Positions 23,781 to 35,795 of a DNA stretch of 64,000 nt are shown here, one piece after another. Under the pieces are notes generated by a model. That model was given only the letters and a program-made list of their open reading frames with translations. It searched no databases and was not told the DNA's origin. The translations under genes and the position numbers were made by a program. The stretch is taken from NCBI RefSeq assembly GCF_000005505.3, contig NC_016133.3, positions 12,028,001 through 12,092,000 on the forward strand. The letters run 5' to 3'. Numbering within the stretch: the first letter of the stretch is position 1; every line of letters starts with the position of its first letter. This DNA comes from Brachypodium distachyon (taxonomy: Eukaryota > Streptophyta > Magnoliopsida > Poales > Poaceae).

Positions 23781-23802
23781 AGTAACCCATTCCGGCGTAG
23801 TG

Positions 23803-25125
23803 TTCCGATGACGCCAAATAGTCCAAAAGACCAATTGGACCGCCGAAAGGACGTCGCGCCAAGCATGCGGCGGAAGGGGAAGCGAGGTCCACCACCCACG
23901 CAAGTTGGAGTTCGCATCCGGACACCAATCGCCATGGCCCCAAAGCGTGAGCAGGCGGCTCCAAACCTGTCTCGAAAGGACACAACCCAACAGCAAGTGT
24001 GAGATGGTCTCCTCCCCCTGATCACAAAGAGGGTACCTCGTCGGGTGCGGAAGGCCCCATCTTGCAAGCCGGTCCGCCGTCCAGCAATGGTTCCTTGCGG
24101 CAAGCCATGCAAAGAACCGGCACCGCACCGGAGCCATCGTGTGCCAGACCACGGACACCATCAGGTCACACACCCGCCCCGCAAAAAGGTTTGCGTAGGC
24201 AGTTTTGGCCGAGTAGATCCCATCCTCAGACCAGTTCCAAACCACGGTGTCGGCCGCCCCGTCCTCCAAATGAACCTCCTGGATCCACTCCCAGAGCGTG
24301 AGAAACTCCCCAATAGCCGCAGCATCCAAATCCGGCCCCACATCCTCAAGCCAAGCGCCTAGAAGCGCATCACGGACAGAACGCTCCCGGATCCACTTGG
24401 GCCGGACCAAGCTCGCAATCCTGGGAAACGGATCACGAATGCGAATCCCCCGCAGCCACCGATCGGACCAGAAAAGCGTCCTCCTACCATCTCCCACACA
24501 CGAGGACGTAGCTGCCTCGAAAATCACATCGACCTCATTGGAAGTCTCCAAGGCCAGCCCTCTCCACGGACGCGAGTCCTCAGCCCGCTCCCACCACCTC
24601 CAGCGGACCCTAAGGGCCCAATTCAGCATGTGAAGGTTGGGAAGACCGAGGCCACCGAGCGGCTTGGGAGAGCAGACCGCCCGCCACGCCACAAGGCAAT
24701 GCCCCCCCCCCCTCTAGCCTCTTTCTGACCCTTCCACAGAAACCCACGGCAGATCTTGTCCACGCCCTTAATGATCTTGACCGGCAAATCCCGGGACATC
24801 ATCGGGTAGATCGGCATTGCCGTCAAGGTGGATTTAATGAGCACGAGACGGCCCCCCTTCGAAAGGAGAGGCGCCTTCCATGAGGCCAGCCGGCCCTCCA
24901 CCTTATCCACCAACGGCAGGAGCTGATTCGCCGTCTGCTTCCGCAGCCCCAGTGGGAGCCCAAGGTATACGCAGGGGAATGCCCGGACCTCACACTGAAG
25001 GAGGCCCTCAATCAAACAAGCGCTGCTCCTCCGAACAGCGGATAAGGTGTGCAGAGCTCTTGGCGAAGTTCGTGAGTCTAGAGTCTTTCTTTTTTTTCTG
25101 AGATCTCCAGAGTCCAGAGTCAAGA
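23803..25125 (-). mobile_element. LINE body, 5'-truncated (RT C-terminus and zf-RVT)
   Basis: Minus-strand frames show the C-terminal part of a non-LTR reverse transcriptase (YLGLPLG, GRLVLIKSTL, MPIYPM) and a zf-RVT domain (FFAWLAARNHCWTADRL, CPLCDQ-like, HLLLGC). A C tract at about 24,703-24,714 causes a frameshift between the two. The frame runs into CACTA-1 at 23,803 and resumes at 12,252. The 5' part (endonuclease, most of RT) is missing; truncation near 25,125. Confidence 0.9.
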
Positions 25126-25132
25126 CGACTTA

Positions 25133-25371
25133 GGCCCTGTTTGTTTAGGCTTCTGCTTCAGATTTTGCTGCTTTTAGCCCTCTAAAAAGCATTTTTTCCG
25201 TTTACACATGAAACTGAGAAGCACGTCCGGAGGTGCTTCCTGCAGCTTCTAGAGGGAAGCACCTCCCGACGTGCTTCTCAGCTTCATGTGTAAACAGGAA
25301 AAGTGCTTTTAGAGAGCTAAAAGCACCAAAAGCTGAAGCAGAAGCCCAAACAAATCCAAACAAACAGAGCC
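25133..25371. mobile_element. Tourist/PIF-type MITE, fold-back, 239 bp
   Basis: GGCCCTGTTTGTTTAGGCTT at the left and a near-perfect inverted copy at the right (…AACAAACAGAGCC). TTA occurs immediately on both sides (25,130-25,132 and 25,372-25,374), the PIF/Harbinger target duplication. Nearly the whole element folds into one hairpin. Confidence 0.9.
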
Positions 25372-25374
25372 TTA

Positions 25375-26394
25375 GACCAGAACAGGCTTGTGTGTGTTTT
25401 TTTTTCCTTTTGAGAATCGAACAGGCTTGTGCTTGTGCGGCGGTTATTGGGTGCTTTTTTTTAGCGAGGTCAAGCTGGGTGAGTGGGTAGGAGACTTTGG
25501 GCTTTGCATACTAGGCTCGGCCCAGTAAAGTTGGGAGACTTTGGGCTCTAGCTACGAGGCTCGGCTGGGCCTGACAGAGGCCCAGAGGCTGGACTCGGGA
25601 GGGAAAACTAGAACTCGATGGAGAACGTAAGCGTTGGCCTGCCATTCGGTTTCTAAACAACCGGTTACTGCCGGGTGTAGTTTTTGTTTTTCTTTTTTGC
25701 GAAAGGATCACCCATCTATTAATAATCATATAAAGTCATTTAAAAAAATCATATAAAGAGTCCTAAAAATAATAAAAATTTAAAATCAAATTTTGGACCA
25801 CCCTGGAACGAGTTGAAGACGAGCCATCAGAACTTGCCATAAGACCGTAGAGGACCAACGCACCAGAGAAGCAATCATCTGAAAGCCAACATGAAACCAC
25901 ACCAGCACACGTGAAAGCCGACCGCATCCCAAGGGATTGGTCAAAGACGTGTTCTAGAATTCCTAGATCTTGCCATGCGGAAGCACTTGGCATAGCTATG
26001 GTCAATTTGCCCCCATCCATCCCTACCATTTCACTGTTCATTTCACAGGGACACAGAACAAAGATATCACAAACGATCATCATTACAGAGTCCATCCAAA
26101 GTCGCAAACATATTTCCATACAAGTGACAAATTCCATACAAGTCATAAAAGATACAATCCTGTCAAGCCAAATGATCGATCTTCAATGCACAAGCAGCCA
26201 CAACATGAAGACAACACATCCGAGTGGTGGAGGCTCATTGTAACTATATATATAATGAATACAATATTACTAAATTGTCTGTATAAATTCGACATGCGTG
26301 TATAGAATCTGACAAGAGTTAAAAGAGGGAACTTACCGATACATCACTTAATTACGGGAATTATGTGGAAGCACCACCGTTATGAGTGACCGTG
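25375..26394. other. No gene; 3' flank of the coiled-coil gene
   Basis: No supported coding frame. 25,690-26,000 resembles a LINE 3' end on the minus strand (T tract, then AT-rich, then 'GGGATTGGTCAAAGACG' on plus), low confidence. 26,040-26,394 would be the 3' UTR of the gene ending at 26,395. Confidence 0.35.
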
Positions 26395-28478
26395 CTATAT
26401 ATCTGAAGCAAGAGTACCAGCGGCTCCAGATTGATTCAATGCAGCTGATCCCTGCATGTTTAAGCAACGGATACTAAAGTGTACAAAATATCTATCTATG
26501 TCTTAAACGGCTACCTCAATGTTGAAGAGAACTAACCGGAGTGCCAGGACGACCACGTGGAGGTGGTATCTGCGGCACAGGTGGGAGCATCAAGCTGGGG
26601 AATTGAGTAGACACCATCTGCGGGTTTGGTTATTTCAAGTGGTAAAAAGCAAAGAACAAAATAAGTTAAGTACCGAAAGGAAGTTCTTGGCTACTAGCTA
26701 GCATGTGCGTCCCAAGAACTTACGTCGACATAATTCTGTAACCAGCCTTGGAGTGCCACGCTGTATTCCCTTTCTGCCCGGTCTCGCTGCATCTGCATCT
26801 CTAAGTTGTATTTTCTTTCTCCCACACGCTCCTCCCGGTCTCGCTGCATCTGCATCTTTAAGTCTGCCATTTCCGCCTGGACATCTGCCAGCTGGGCCTA
26901 CAGTATGTCATCTGAACATCAGCAAATGTTAAGACCGTTAGAGCAGTATATATGAAATTAAAACAACTGACCTGCAAATTGGACTGATCTGAAGTTGTAC
27001 TAGGCCGTCCACGGGGCACGACCCCGCCATCTAGAATACCGTAGCGGAGGATGAGATGGACGTTTTTGGAGGGGGGGAAACAATTACATTGAGTCCAAGA
27101 AAGAAAATAAGTTGATTCAGATTAACTGAAAAAGCACGTGAGGGATGACAACAAGGCCGGCGACGTTTTGGCCTTATGTTTCTGGATGGATAAGTAGTAT
27201 ACGTCTTTATATATGATTAGTGCGGTGCGTTCTTGAGATCAATTTTTAATTATTTTTTTAGTAATTCAACACCTAGCACGGAGTGCATATTTATTAAGGC
27301 AACTGATATTTCATGAATATACATAAATTATTTACCTCTAAGTTGAAGTTTACCAATATATTTGTTGGTTAGAAAAAAAAATCAACAACCAGGATCATTG
27401 ACTTAGACATAATAAGTTGAGTTCTAGGTTAATTTTTGCCTCGTAGGCCACAAATAATGTGTGTTTCCAGAGAGACAACGTCTGCCATTTAAATAAGTTT
27501 GGAAGTGAAACAGAGTTTTTTTTTTTTTTGCGAGAAGAAACAGAGTTTGTGTTGGGACAAAAAAACATGGGGGAACCATTTTGACTATGTTATATCTACT
27601 TACCTTGTACTTGCTGGTTGGGAGTATGATCAGCTCTAACAACCGTTGATGGATTTGCTTCATGAGAAAAGTAGAATCCCAAAAGAGACAAAAAAAAAAG
27701 TAAATTCAGATACAAAAAAACGGACATGTGAAGAATGTTAATTGTAATCACATACATATGCGAACCGTTGATCTTGTTTTGGAAAAGATAATATAGCAAT
27801 AAAAACCGTATATAATCTTTTTTTTTAGGAAAATGCAGGCGGTCTTCCAATTTTCATTAAGATATATAGGAAAAGTCAAAGGATTGTATCCAATCTGGAT
27901 TATTTGGATGCAGATCCACTCGTTCGTTTTAGTTCAAAAAATGCACTAAAAGGTGTACAGTACTGGATTATGGCTACCACCACCTATTGCTGACCCGTAT
28001 TTAATAACTTGAGCAAACTGTATGAATTAACTCCAAAGAAAAAAAAAAGGTGTCTCCACATGCAAATTACGTCCTGTACGTGTTTTGGTTGAAAAACTGG
28101 CTCCACATAATCTAACTTAGTTTATTTACTGTCGTTGTAAGACGCAAAAAAAAAAAACCGGGTGTGTGTGTGGTGGTGATGGACAGAAATTAATGTGTAG
28201 AAAAACGACTGACGTTGCATACATTGTATGCTTCTTTTGTACTGTACATGTGAGAAGCGTTTGTATGCTTCTTTTGGAAAGATAACTGCGATAAAAAACG
28301 TATCCAATCTGGACTATAAAGTTTTCATGAATATTACAATCAAAATGGTACGCTCCTTCTGCTAGCTTCTTATATACTTTTCCAGGACAAAGGGCTATAA
28401 CTTTCTTACCTCTGCTCTGCTCGGTAGGAGCTGGATGATCCCTCATGTCCGGATCCAACTGGAGCGGATTATTGCCAC
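26395..28478 (-). CDS. Coiled-coil protein gene, 3' six exons (unrecognised; transposase-24-like?)
   Basis: Six minus-strand exons with GT/AG borders and matching phases: 28,478-28,410, 27,657-27,604, 27,030-26,972, 26,897-26,724, 26,617-26,537, 26,451-26,395 (TAG). The peptide runs NNPLQLDPDMRDHPAPTEQ..., then NPSTVVRADHTPNQQ, then VVPRGRPSTTSDQSNLQ. A coiled coil follows, with two copies of KMQMQRDR/EMQMQRDR about 20 residues apart, then ALQGWLQNYVD, then a Pro-rich tail with PPRGRPGTP. No catalytic domain is seen. The coiled coil is reminiscent of the C-terminal part of plant Ptta/En/Spm (transposase-24) proteins, so this may be a domesticated or decayed transposon gene. The first two exons are duplicated at 37,064-37,005 and 36,149-36,114, and the 5' end is not settled. 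Confidence 0.6.
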
Positions 28479-28721
28479 CTACAGATACCCCTTACGTGAT
28501 AAAGCAAAGAATTACAATGAGTCGCAAAAAGGAAAATATTAATTCAGATAAATTGAAAAGATAAACTAAAATTTATTAACGTAAACAAACCGTATGAACT
28601 CCAAGGGTACTCCGATATAATTACTTGTATAAGATACTCCAAATTGAATTGCATGATTTTTCATTATTACAATCCCTTTTATTCTATTTTTAATAAGTAT
28701 AGAAAAAGGTATGTTGCAGAA

Positions 28722-29884
28722 TTCCATTTTTATCCCATGGTTTGGATTTTTTTGACACAAATTACCCTATTTAACGGAATTTCTCTTTTTTTTACTCTAC
28801 CCTATTTAGGGAAACTTGTGCCAGTTTTTACCCCATTTAAATTTAACTCGTGGCCGTCGACGTAGCTAATTCGCAGCTGCTGCAGTGGCTTACTGCCAAT
28901 TACTGTGATAGCATGTTCTGCCGCTCGAAGCCGCCGTCTTCGTCCTCAGCGCTAGCTAGCTTCGTCCGCCCTCAAGAAGAACATCTGCTCGTACGGCATG
29001 TGCGTTTGATGACTCATTCACGTATACCGTTGCACACAGGGACCTGGTTGCACACCCCTACTGCATATCGCCACGGCGTCCCCGATGTTTGTTAGCCAGC
29101 AGCCTAGCAGGCAGGAGTTAGTTCAGTTCGTTGTAGATCCTGTACTTGATTTATACCGTCTAATATTGATTAGTGAATACTCATCCGTCCCAAATTTATC
29201 CAAATATGGATGTAATTATGCCAAAAAACGGCTAGATACATATAATAAAAAGTCACTTAATATGAGACGGAGGGAATACAAAGTATGTTCTCTCTCTCTT
29301 TGTTTCTTGCCTCTTACATCCACGAGCTCCATCTCAAATGAGTCCACGCCCCGGTGCACATCCTTATCGCTGTATATGACGCTGCCATGCTCTGCACCAT
29401 TCTCAGGATTCAGGTACAACTCGTGGAGTCATGGTCAAGTGTCGTGAGGTACAACCGAGATCAATCAGTAAGACAGTGCATCAGCGGCGAATTAACTACA
29501 TCGAAGGACACGAGTAAAACTTAAATGGGGTAAAAGCCGACACAAGTTTCGCTAAATGGGGTAAAAAAAAGAAAAATCTTGTTAAATCAGGGTAATTTGC
29601 GTCAAAAAATACAAACTATGGGGCAAAAAGTGGAAGTGTTCACATTCTCAGGATTCAGGTACAACTCGTGGAGTCATGGTCAAGTGTCGTGAGGTACAAC
29701 CGAGATCAATCAGTAAGACAGTGCAGCAGCGGCGAATTAACTACATCGAAGGCCACGAGTAAAACTTAAATGGGGTAAAAGCCGACACAAGTTTCGCTAA
29801 ATGGGATAAAAAAAAGAGAAATCTTGTTAAATCGGGGTAATTTGCGTCAAAAAATACAAACTATGGGGCAAAAAGTGGAAGTGT
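28722..29884. mobile_element. Long-TIR (MULE-like) element with duplicated right end
   Basis: A left terminal repeat of about 135 bp (28,722-28,856, TTCCATTTTTATCCCATGG...) matches, inverted, 29,506-29,635 and again 29,751-29,880. The right end plus 110 bp inside it is tandemly duplicated with a 245-bp period (29,399-29,643; 29,644-29,884). The interior (28,857-29,400) has a GC-rich patch but no clear gene, and a Stowaway MITE. No transposase, and no convincing 9-bp target duplication. Confidence 0.7.
29180..29276. mobile_element. Stowaway-type MITE nested in the long-TIR element
   Basis: CTCATCCGTCCCAAATTT ... TATGAGACGGAGGGAA between TA sites, core CTAGATACATATAAT. Confidence 0.85.
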
Positions 29885-30195
29885 TCGTCGGTGTAAGGTT
29901 CTGTGCAACTGAAGAATGTCACGGTCGAAGGGCTGTCCAACGAGGTGATCTCACCGAGGGCGAAGAACGTGAGACAAGGTGACGAGTGGTCATCTTCATG
30001 TCTTAGCGAGAAGATGATTCTCAAGAGTATTGTGAGACAGTAACCAGTTGAAAGGTCATTTGGATATCCTTAAGTGTTTTGGTGTTAATAACAACATGAT
30101 ATGTGAACTAATCGTGCCTTAAATGTTTTCAGATTTGATATCAAATGAGATGAGCCTCTTCAATGAGGTCATGTTATTAGCGGGGATTTAAGATC

Positions 30196-33100
30196 ATGCA
30201 CTAGTGGCGATGCCAGCACTCATGCGGCTTTCACCGCCACTAGTGCTCCTAGTACCAGTGGCCGCATTACTTACCCGCCACTAGTGACGGTTAACTTCCA
30301 CCGCCGCTGTTAGTGGAGCACTAGTGGCGGTGCCAGCACTCATGCGGCTTTCACCGCCACTAGTGCTCCTAGTTTCAGTGACCGCATCAGTTACCCGCCA
30401 CTAGTGCTCCTCAGAGATTCCCAACCCGTTTACCAGTGGCGGACAGATTCTTTAAACCGCCACTGGTAGATCCTGGTAAGTTATGTATAAAGCAAAGTTA
30501 CTGTGGCTTATCTTCCTCAGCTCGCGCGTCTCTGGACAAGCTGCGGCTCCTGAACACACAGGCGACGGCGAAGCTCTGCCAAAATTCCATGGCGCCAGCG
30601 GCGGGAAGGTTGCTCCCTTTCCCTCTCCTTCTTCCTCCTCTCCCTCTCCTTTCCTCTAGCTCCTTCCTCTCTTCTCTTCTTCCTCGATGTGGCTGAAATG
30701 GCGCCGGCGGCCGGGAGAGCTCGATCTCTCTCCAGGAGCTATCCCGGGCGGCCCCCTTGCTTGGGAGGTCCCCCACTCTTCCCCTAGCTCCATTTCTCCC
30801 TCCCCTCTGTCGTCTCTCTGGTTGCGGCGCGCGCGCCCCCTCCCCTCTGTCTCTCTGGTCCCCTCTCTCTCTCTGCTCCCCTCTCTCTCTCTGCTCCCCT
30901 CTGTGATTAATTAAGCTGCTCTCTCTCAATAAAATATGTGTTGAATGTGCATGTTCCGCGGCCATCGTGCCGTGTTTGTGAATATTTTTGTTTGTACATG
31001 TATACGGGCCATCGTGCTGTTTGTGTTCACATGTGGGTGTGGGTGGGTTTTTATTTGGCAATTTTTTGCAAAATTTGTAAATCTTATAGCAAAGGTCATG
31101 CCGAAATTTTGTGTGATACTATATGTAACTTGATTTATGTTTGTTTATCGTGTTTTAGCTCGATGAGCCGTGCTTGGATGTACGAGGAGACAACAAATTG
31201 CGCAGAGTGGATAAGAAAACTGAAGGATTTTACTGATGTCGCCACGGAACATATGCTGAGAAAAGGGGACGACATGACATGTTGTCCATGTAGCAATTGT
31301 CGTAACACAATGATGCTTCTGCCAAGCGATGTGGAGTTGCACTTTCTCCTACACGGTTTTGTGTTGGGTTATTCACGTTGGACTTGTCACGGCGAGGATG
31401 CCATTGAAGTTGAAAGCGACTCAGAAATGGAGAACATGGAGCATGATGATCCACCCGACGAACCATGCCGTGGCGAAGATCAAGAAGTTCCGGAAGGCAG
31501 GGTGGCCGAAATGCTAGATGATGTGCACCTGCGTAAACAGTTAGATGACGCTGACGATGAGTTAGTGTCCCGTAAATTCCAGAAGCTGAGGGAGGACGCA
31601 GAGACGCCGTTGTATGAAAATGCAGGGCAGGACAAAAGTGTGCTGGAAGTAACGCTCGAACTTCTCCAAATGAAGGCAAAATATAACATCATGGACTCGG
31701 AATTCACGGATATTTTGAGTTACCTTTCTACAGTTTTTCCTGCGGGCAACATGTTGCCTAAGAGCACGTACGAAGCGAAGAAGGTTGCATGTCCCCTCGG
31801 GTTAGAGGTTGTCAGATACCATGCTTGTCCGTTGGACTGCATCATATACAAGGGTGACTACAAAGACATGCACAGCTGTCCAGAATGCAAAACATCCCGA
31901 TACAGGAAGAAAGACCCCAATCCTGAGGGCCTCCCGGAGGAAAAAGTGACTCGTGGTCCAGCGGCGAAGACGGTATGGTACCTCCCGTGTGGTAGCCGGC
32001 TGGAGCGTTGGTTTCAAAACGAGAAGGAGGCCAGGTGGTTCATCTTCCACGACGCGACTCAGAAGGATATCGATCCTAATGGGGTGTACCGTAACGACGA
32101 TGGTGTACTTAGACACCCCGCCGATGCGGCTCAATGGAGGACCCTGGACGAGGAGTTTCCAGAGTTGGGCGCAGAGCCCAGGAACATCAGGTTCGGGATG
32201 TGTACGGACGGAATCAATCCGTTCGGAAACATGAGCAGCAAACACAGCACATGGCCGGTGATTCTGTTCATATACAACCTTCCTCCGTGGCTTATCATGA
32301 AGAGGAAGTACATCCACCTATCCATGCTCATACAAGGCCCTAAGCAACCGGGAGCTGATCTGAACGTGTATCTGGAGCTACTGAGAGATGAACTTGCGGA
32401 ACTTTGGAGTACGGGCCGAAAGGTTTGGGACGCTCATAAGGAGGAGTTCACCCTTCGGGCAGCTCTGTTGACATGTGTGCATGACTACCCTGCGAACGGA
32501 AACTCATCTTGCCAATGCACACATGGGTACAAAGCGTGTACAAAGTGCGGGGATGAAACGAACTCACAAAGCCTGCCAGTTTCACAGAAGATTGTGTACA
32601 TGGGACACCGAAAGTGATTGCAACGCGATGACCCATGGAGGAAGGACAAGAAAAACTTCAATGGGAGGACAGAGCCTCACCCGAAGCCCAGGGAAAAGAC
32701 TGGGCACGAAATCTATGAAATTGTTAGGAACTTGGAAGTTGTTGCCGGGAAAGCAAATCCGCAAGCGAAAGAGAAGGATGGCGATAAACTTGTGTGGATC
32801 CAGTGGCCCAGGAGGTTGGTTACCCTCGCTACCCAACCTTCTCCCTCTCCATCGTGTCCCGGAGTGTCTCCACCGGCTTCCGCTCGACGACTTCCCTCTC
32901 CATCGCCCCTTGGCCCATCCCCCGATAAGCCGGCACGTCCGGATTCACCAACGTCGGGGCAAGGAGGCTTCGATTTTGAACCAGCACAAGACTGCAGCGA
33001 TGATGATGCTGCACCGGCTCATGTGCCGCCGCCTAATCCGTCGCCGCCCCACCGTAAAGACAGCCAACCTCACAACCACCACGACCTGCACCCGTGCCAC

Positions 33101-34959
33101 GGAAATCTGTGGCGTGCGTGCTGGAGTACGCGTCTGGCAAGCAGGTCTCCCAGACCTTCAAGGAGCAAGAGGAGGCTGAGTTTTTGAAACGCCGGCACAC
33201 CCATAAGAGGGGATCCAAAATCAGCAAGAGATCCAGTGACTCAAAGAGTAAAGAGTTGGACTCAACGGGCAAGCAACCTAGCAATCCGCCAATAATCGAA
33301 GGGAATTGGGAACACCCGCCAGATATTTTGAATATGAATCCCCCCCCCTCCAGCTGGTGATTTAGTCGGCGGAGCCTACTTCGTGGCCAGGGAATTCGAA
33401 AAAGTGTTGATGTTCTACCCTGGACAACCGATGGTCAGCCTTAAGGACCTAAGGAGCCTGCCGCGAGAGAGATGCAAGAGCTACATGGCTACTACATGGC
33501 AGCATCGGCTAATTCTGCACAACATGGCCAAAAGATGAATGTACTAGTGCCAGAGCATTATGGCTTCTACGATGCCGAAACGGGAGACCTGCAGACAAAG
33601 GATTTTACCATCGGCGTGGACTTCCTTGACTTGTTTCACGTCTTCAACCAGAAGTGCTTAGACAACAACATGTTAAGACTCTAGTGTGTATACTTCACAA
33701 GGGAGTCCTTCGGCCTAAAAGAACCACACGTTGCCATTGCCGATCCTCTCCTGTTCAGCAAAGCAACCATCGGTCTAGAAGAATGGAAACGGGGTTCGAG
33801 AGAGAAGGCAACTTCATACCTGGCTAAGTTCTTCGCAATGCACAAGCAACGCCATTATGTTCTTACACTCTACCATTTAGAGTAAGTTGTTCTCACGACC
33901 TTTGCTTTATTTCTCGTTCCACTAAGTTGTTCTCTTTTCGGTTATAAATGTGTGTTCTTTTTGTAAACAACGAACATTGGGTGGTGACGGCCTTCTCTTT
34001 TGAAGAAGCGTCGGTGACGTATCTTGATCCACTCTGATGGAAGAAAGGCTATGAGACGCGCGACTTCAAAGCCGCCGGAACACTCTTCGAAGAGGCGTGG
34101 ATGAAGGCGGTGATTGACTATGAGGTGCCAAGCTACGGCAGGAAGAAAATGACCTATCACAGAAACTTCGCTTGCATACAACAGCCGCAAGGGACGGTCT
34201 TCTGTGGATACTACTGCGCGTACATCATCCGCAATTGGGTGACCTCTTTCAAGCCCAAGACAAAGACGACCTACCAGCAGATGGCGGATTACTTCAAGAC
34301 GGAATCAGAATATGGACACAACCCAGCTGTTCTTGTGTTCGATATTCAGAGAGAGTTAGCCACCATTCTCAACAAAGAGGTCCTGAAGGAAAACGGTAAT
34401 TTTTATGCAGGCGGGGTTGTGCCGATGTATTGAAACTTGATGTACAATGTTAAATATTGAATATCTATCATGGATGTAATAAGTTTTCGTCTTATTTTTG
34501 TAATAAGTTTTGTGAACGGATGCTGTTATCTTCATGGATGCGTGATTTTCTCATATATATTGCTGTTATCTATTGCTGTGCTGTGATATATTGCTGTTAC
34601 AGGAATGTTCTAATAAAAAAATATTTTTTTTAAAACCGAAAAGAACAGTGGCGGTGACAGAGAACCGCCACTGGTGCTACGAAAGCATACCAGTGGCGGT
34701 GAGGCATAACGGCCACTGGTATAACACCAGTGGTGGTGGGTAAGCACCGCCACTGTAATGTACCAGTGGCGGTGCTTCCCACGGCCACCGGTGCACTTTC
34801 CAAGCTCCCCTACGGATTGCCAGCGGTAGTTGTGCAAACCGCCACCGGTGCTAGCTAGCACCGGTGGCGGGTATCGGTGGCGCAGGCTTAGTGGCGGTCC
34901 GGGTTACCACCACCGGTGTGTAATCCGGACCGCCACTGCTAACCTTTTCCGGAGCAGTG
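30196..34959 (+). mobile_element. CACTA-2: truncated, internally deleted copy of the CACTA-1 family
   Basis: The right end is intact (…AACCTTTTCCGGAGCAGTG, ending 34,959). The left terminus is missing: homology begins at about 30,196 at a point equal to roughly 23,455 of CACTA-1, so about 350 bp are lost. Against CACTA-1 it lacks about 6.35 kb (CACTA-1 positions 14,512-20,864), joined at 32,797/32,798. The transposase N-terminal halves of the two copies differ at about six of 560 residues. It is non-autonomous and lies in opposite orientation to CACTA-1. Confidence 0.93.
31163..34433 (+). pseudogene. CACTA-2 fused transposase/second-gene remnant
   Basis: Begins MSRAWMYEETT at 31,163 with the transposase-associated and Transposase_21 parts. 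It has the same TGA as CACTA-1 (32,615-32,617), then passes at 32,797 in frame into the Pro/Ser-rich part of the second gene (…DKLVW|IQWPRRLV). Downstream are frameshifted pieces: 33,094-33,360 ending at a C8 tract near 33,341, and 33,472-33,684. A Ulp1 protease part to 34,433 has an in-frame TGA near 34,036, just after YLDPL. The active-site residues (NEHW, QPQG, FCGYYC) remain. It is not functional as a whole. Confidence 0.85.
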
Positions 34960-35129
34960 CTAGAAGCATAGATGAAATTATAGTCAGGTAAACCACATCC
35001 TAGATTTGGATGCGCATCTTTAGATTTTGTTCAATACATGGCAAAAAAAAGTATGCTATATGTGTCCTCGTTGAACCAGAAAATCCAGCAGCTCTTCCGT
35101 TGGCAAAACCAACTCATAAGAAATTCTAA

Positions 35130-35412
35130 GGGCATCCGCAATGGCTAACTCTTAGCCGACTCTTATTTGAAATTTGTTTACGTAAGGAAAGAAAAATAGG
35201 AGAGAGAAGAGAATTGACTCTTCGTGGAGAGTCAGACTCTTAAGGAAAGAATCAACTAAGAGTCAACCTTTTAACCATTATACAACATCACATTTAATGC
35301 TAACAAATCAGCTAGAGCCAAATTAAAGACACAACTCATTGCACGTGTTATTTTTTCGTTGACTCTAAAATGACGTGGAGAGTCAGTGCTGACTCTACCA
35401 TTGCGGATGCCC
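35130..35412. mobile_element. MITE with perfect 15-bp ends GGGCATCCGCAATGG, 283 bp
   Basis: Left GGGCATCCGCAATGG and right CCATTGCGGATGCCC are exact inverted copies. TAA flanks both sides (35,127-35,129; 35,413-35,415), fitting a PIF/Harbinger-type 3-bp target site. GACTCTTA motifs recur inside. Confidence 0.92.
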
Positions 35413-35538
35413 TAACCACCGTGCGCTACTTATGATGATTTTTCCTTGTTTCTGATACTTCAAATTAAATGGCCTTCTATATATACGGATGGGTGAGTGG
35501 TACTTCTTTTTTCTTAGTGTGGTATGTTCTTGAGATTA

Positions 35539-35795
35539 CTCTATCCGTTTTAAAATGCAGGGCGTATAATTTTTATTGACTGCCAAACTTTCTATACTTT
35601 GATCAAGTTTATAGTAAAAATTATCAACATATATAATGTCAAATCAAGATATTAGGAAAATATATTTTATGATAGATCTAATGATCTTCATTTGATACCA
35701 TAGATGTTTAAATTTTTGGTATATCGTTGGTTAAATTTTATAAAGTTTTGACGGCCAACAAAAGTTATACGCACTATAATTGAAAAGGAGGAAGT
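35539..35795. mobile_element. Diverged Stowaway-type MITE
   Basis: CTCTATCCGTTTTAAAATGC ... TAATTGAAAAGGAGGAAG; same subfamily as 7,857-8,128. Target site degraded. Confidence 0.7.

Larger units (their letters stand above)
12253..23802 (-). mobile_element. CACTA-1: full-length En/Spm-class transposon, 11,550 bp
   Basis: The plus-strand left end is CACTGCTCCGGAAAAGGTTA, and the right end read on the minus strand is CACTACGCCGGAATGGGTTA: imperfect CACTA inverted ends. TTC flanks both sides (12,250-12,252 and 23,803-23,805), the 3-bp target duplication of this superfamily. Clusters of the 'agtggcggt/accgccact' subterminal motif lie at 12,290-12,660 and 23,180-23,780, with further internal clusters at 17,250-17,400 and 17,985-18,380. 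Two genes on the minus strand: a TNPD-type transposase (22,503-19,078) and a second frame set with transposase-24-like and Ulp1 protease parts (16,204-12,879). Both are damaged. It interrupts a LINE. Confidence 0.95.
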
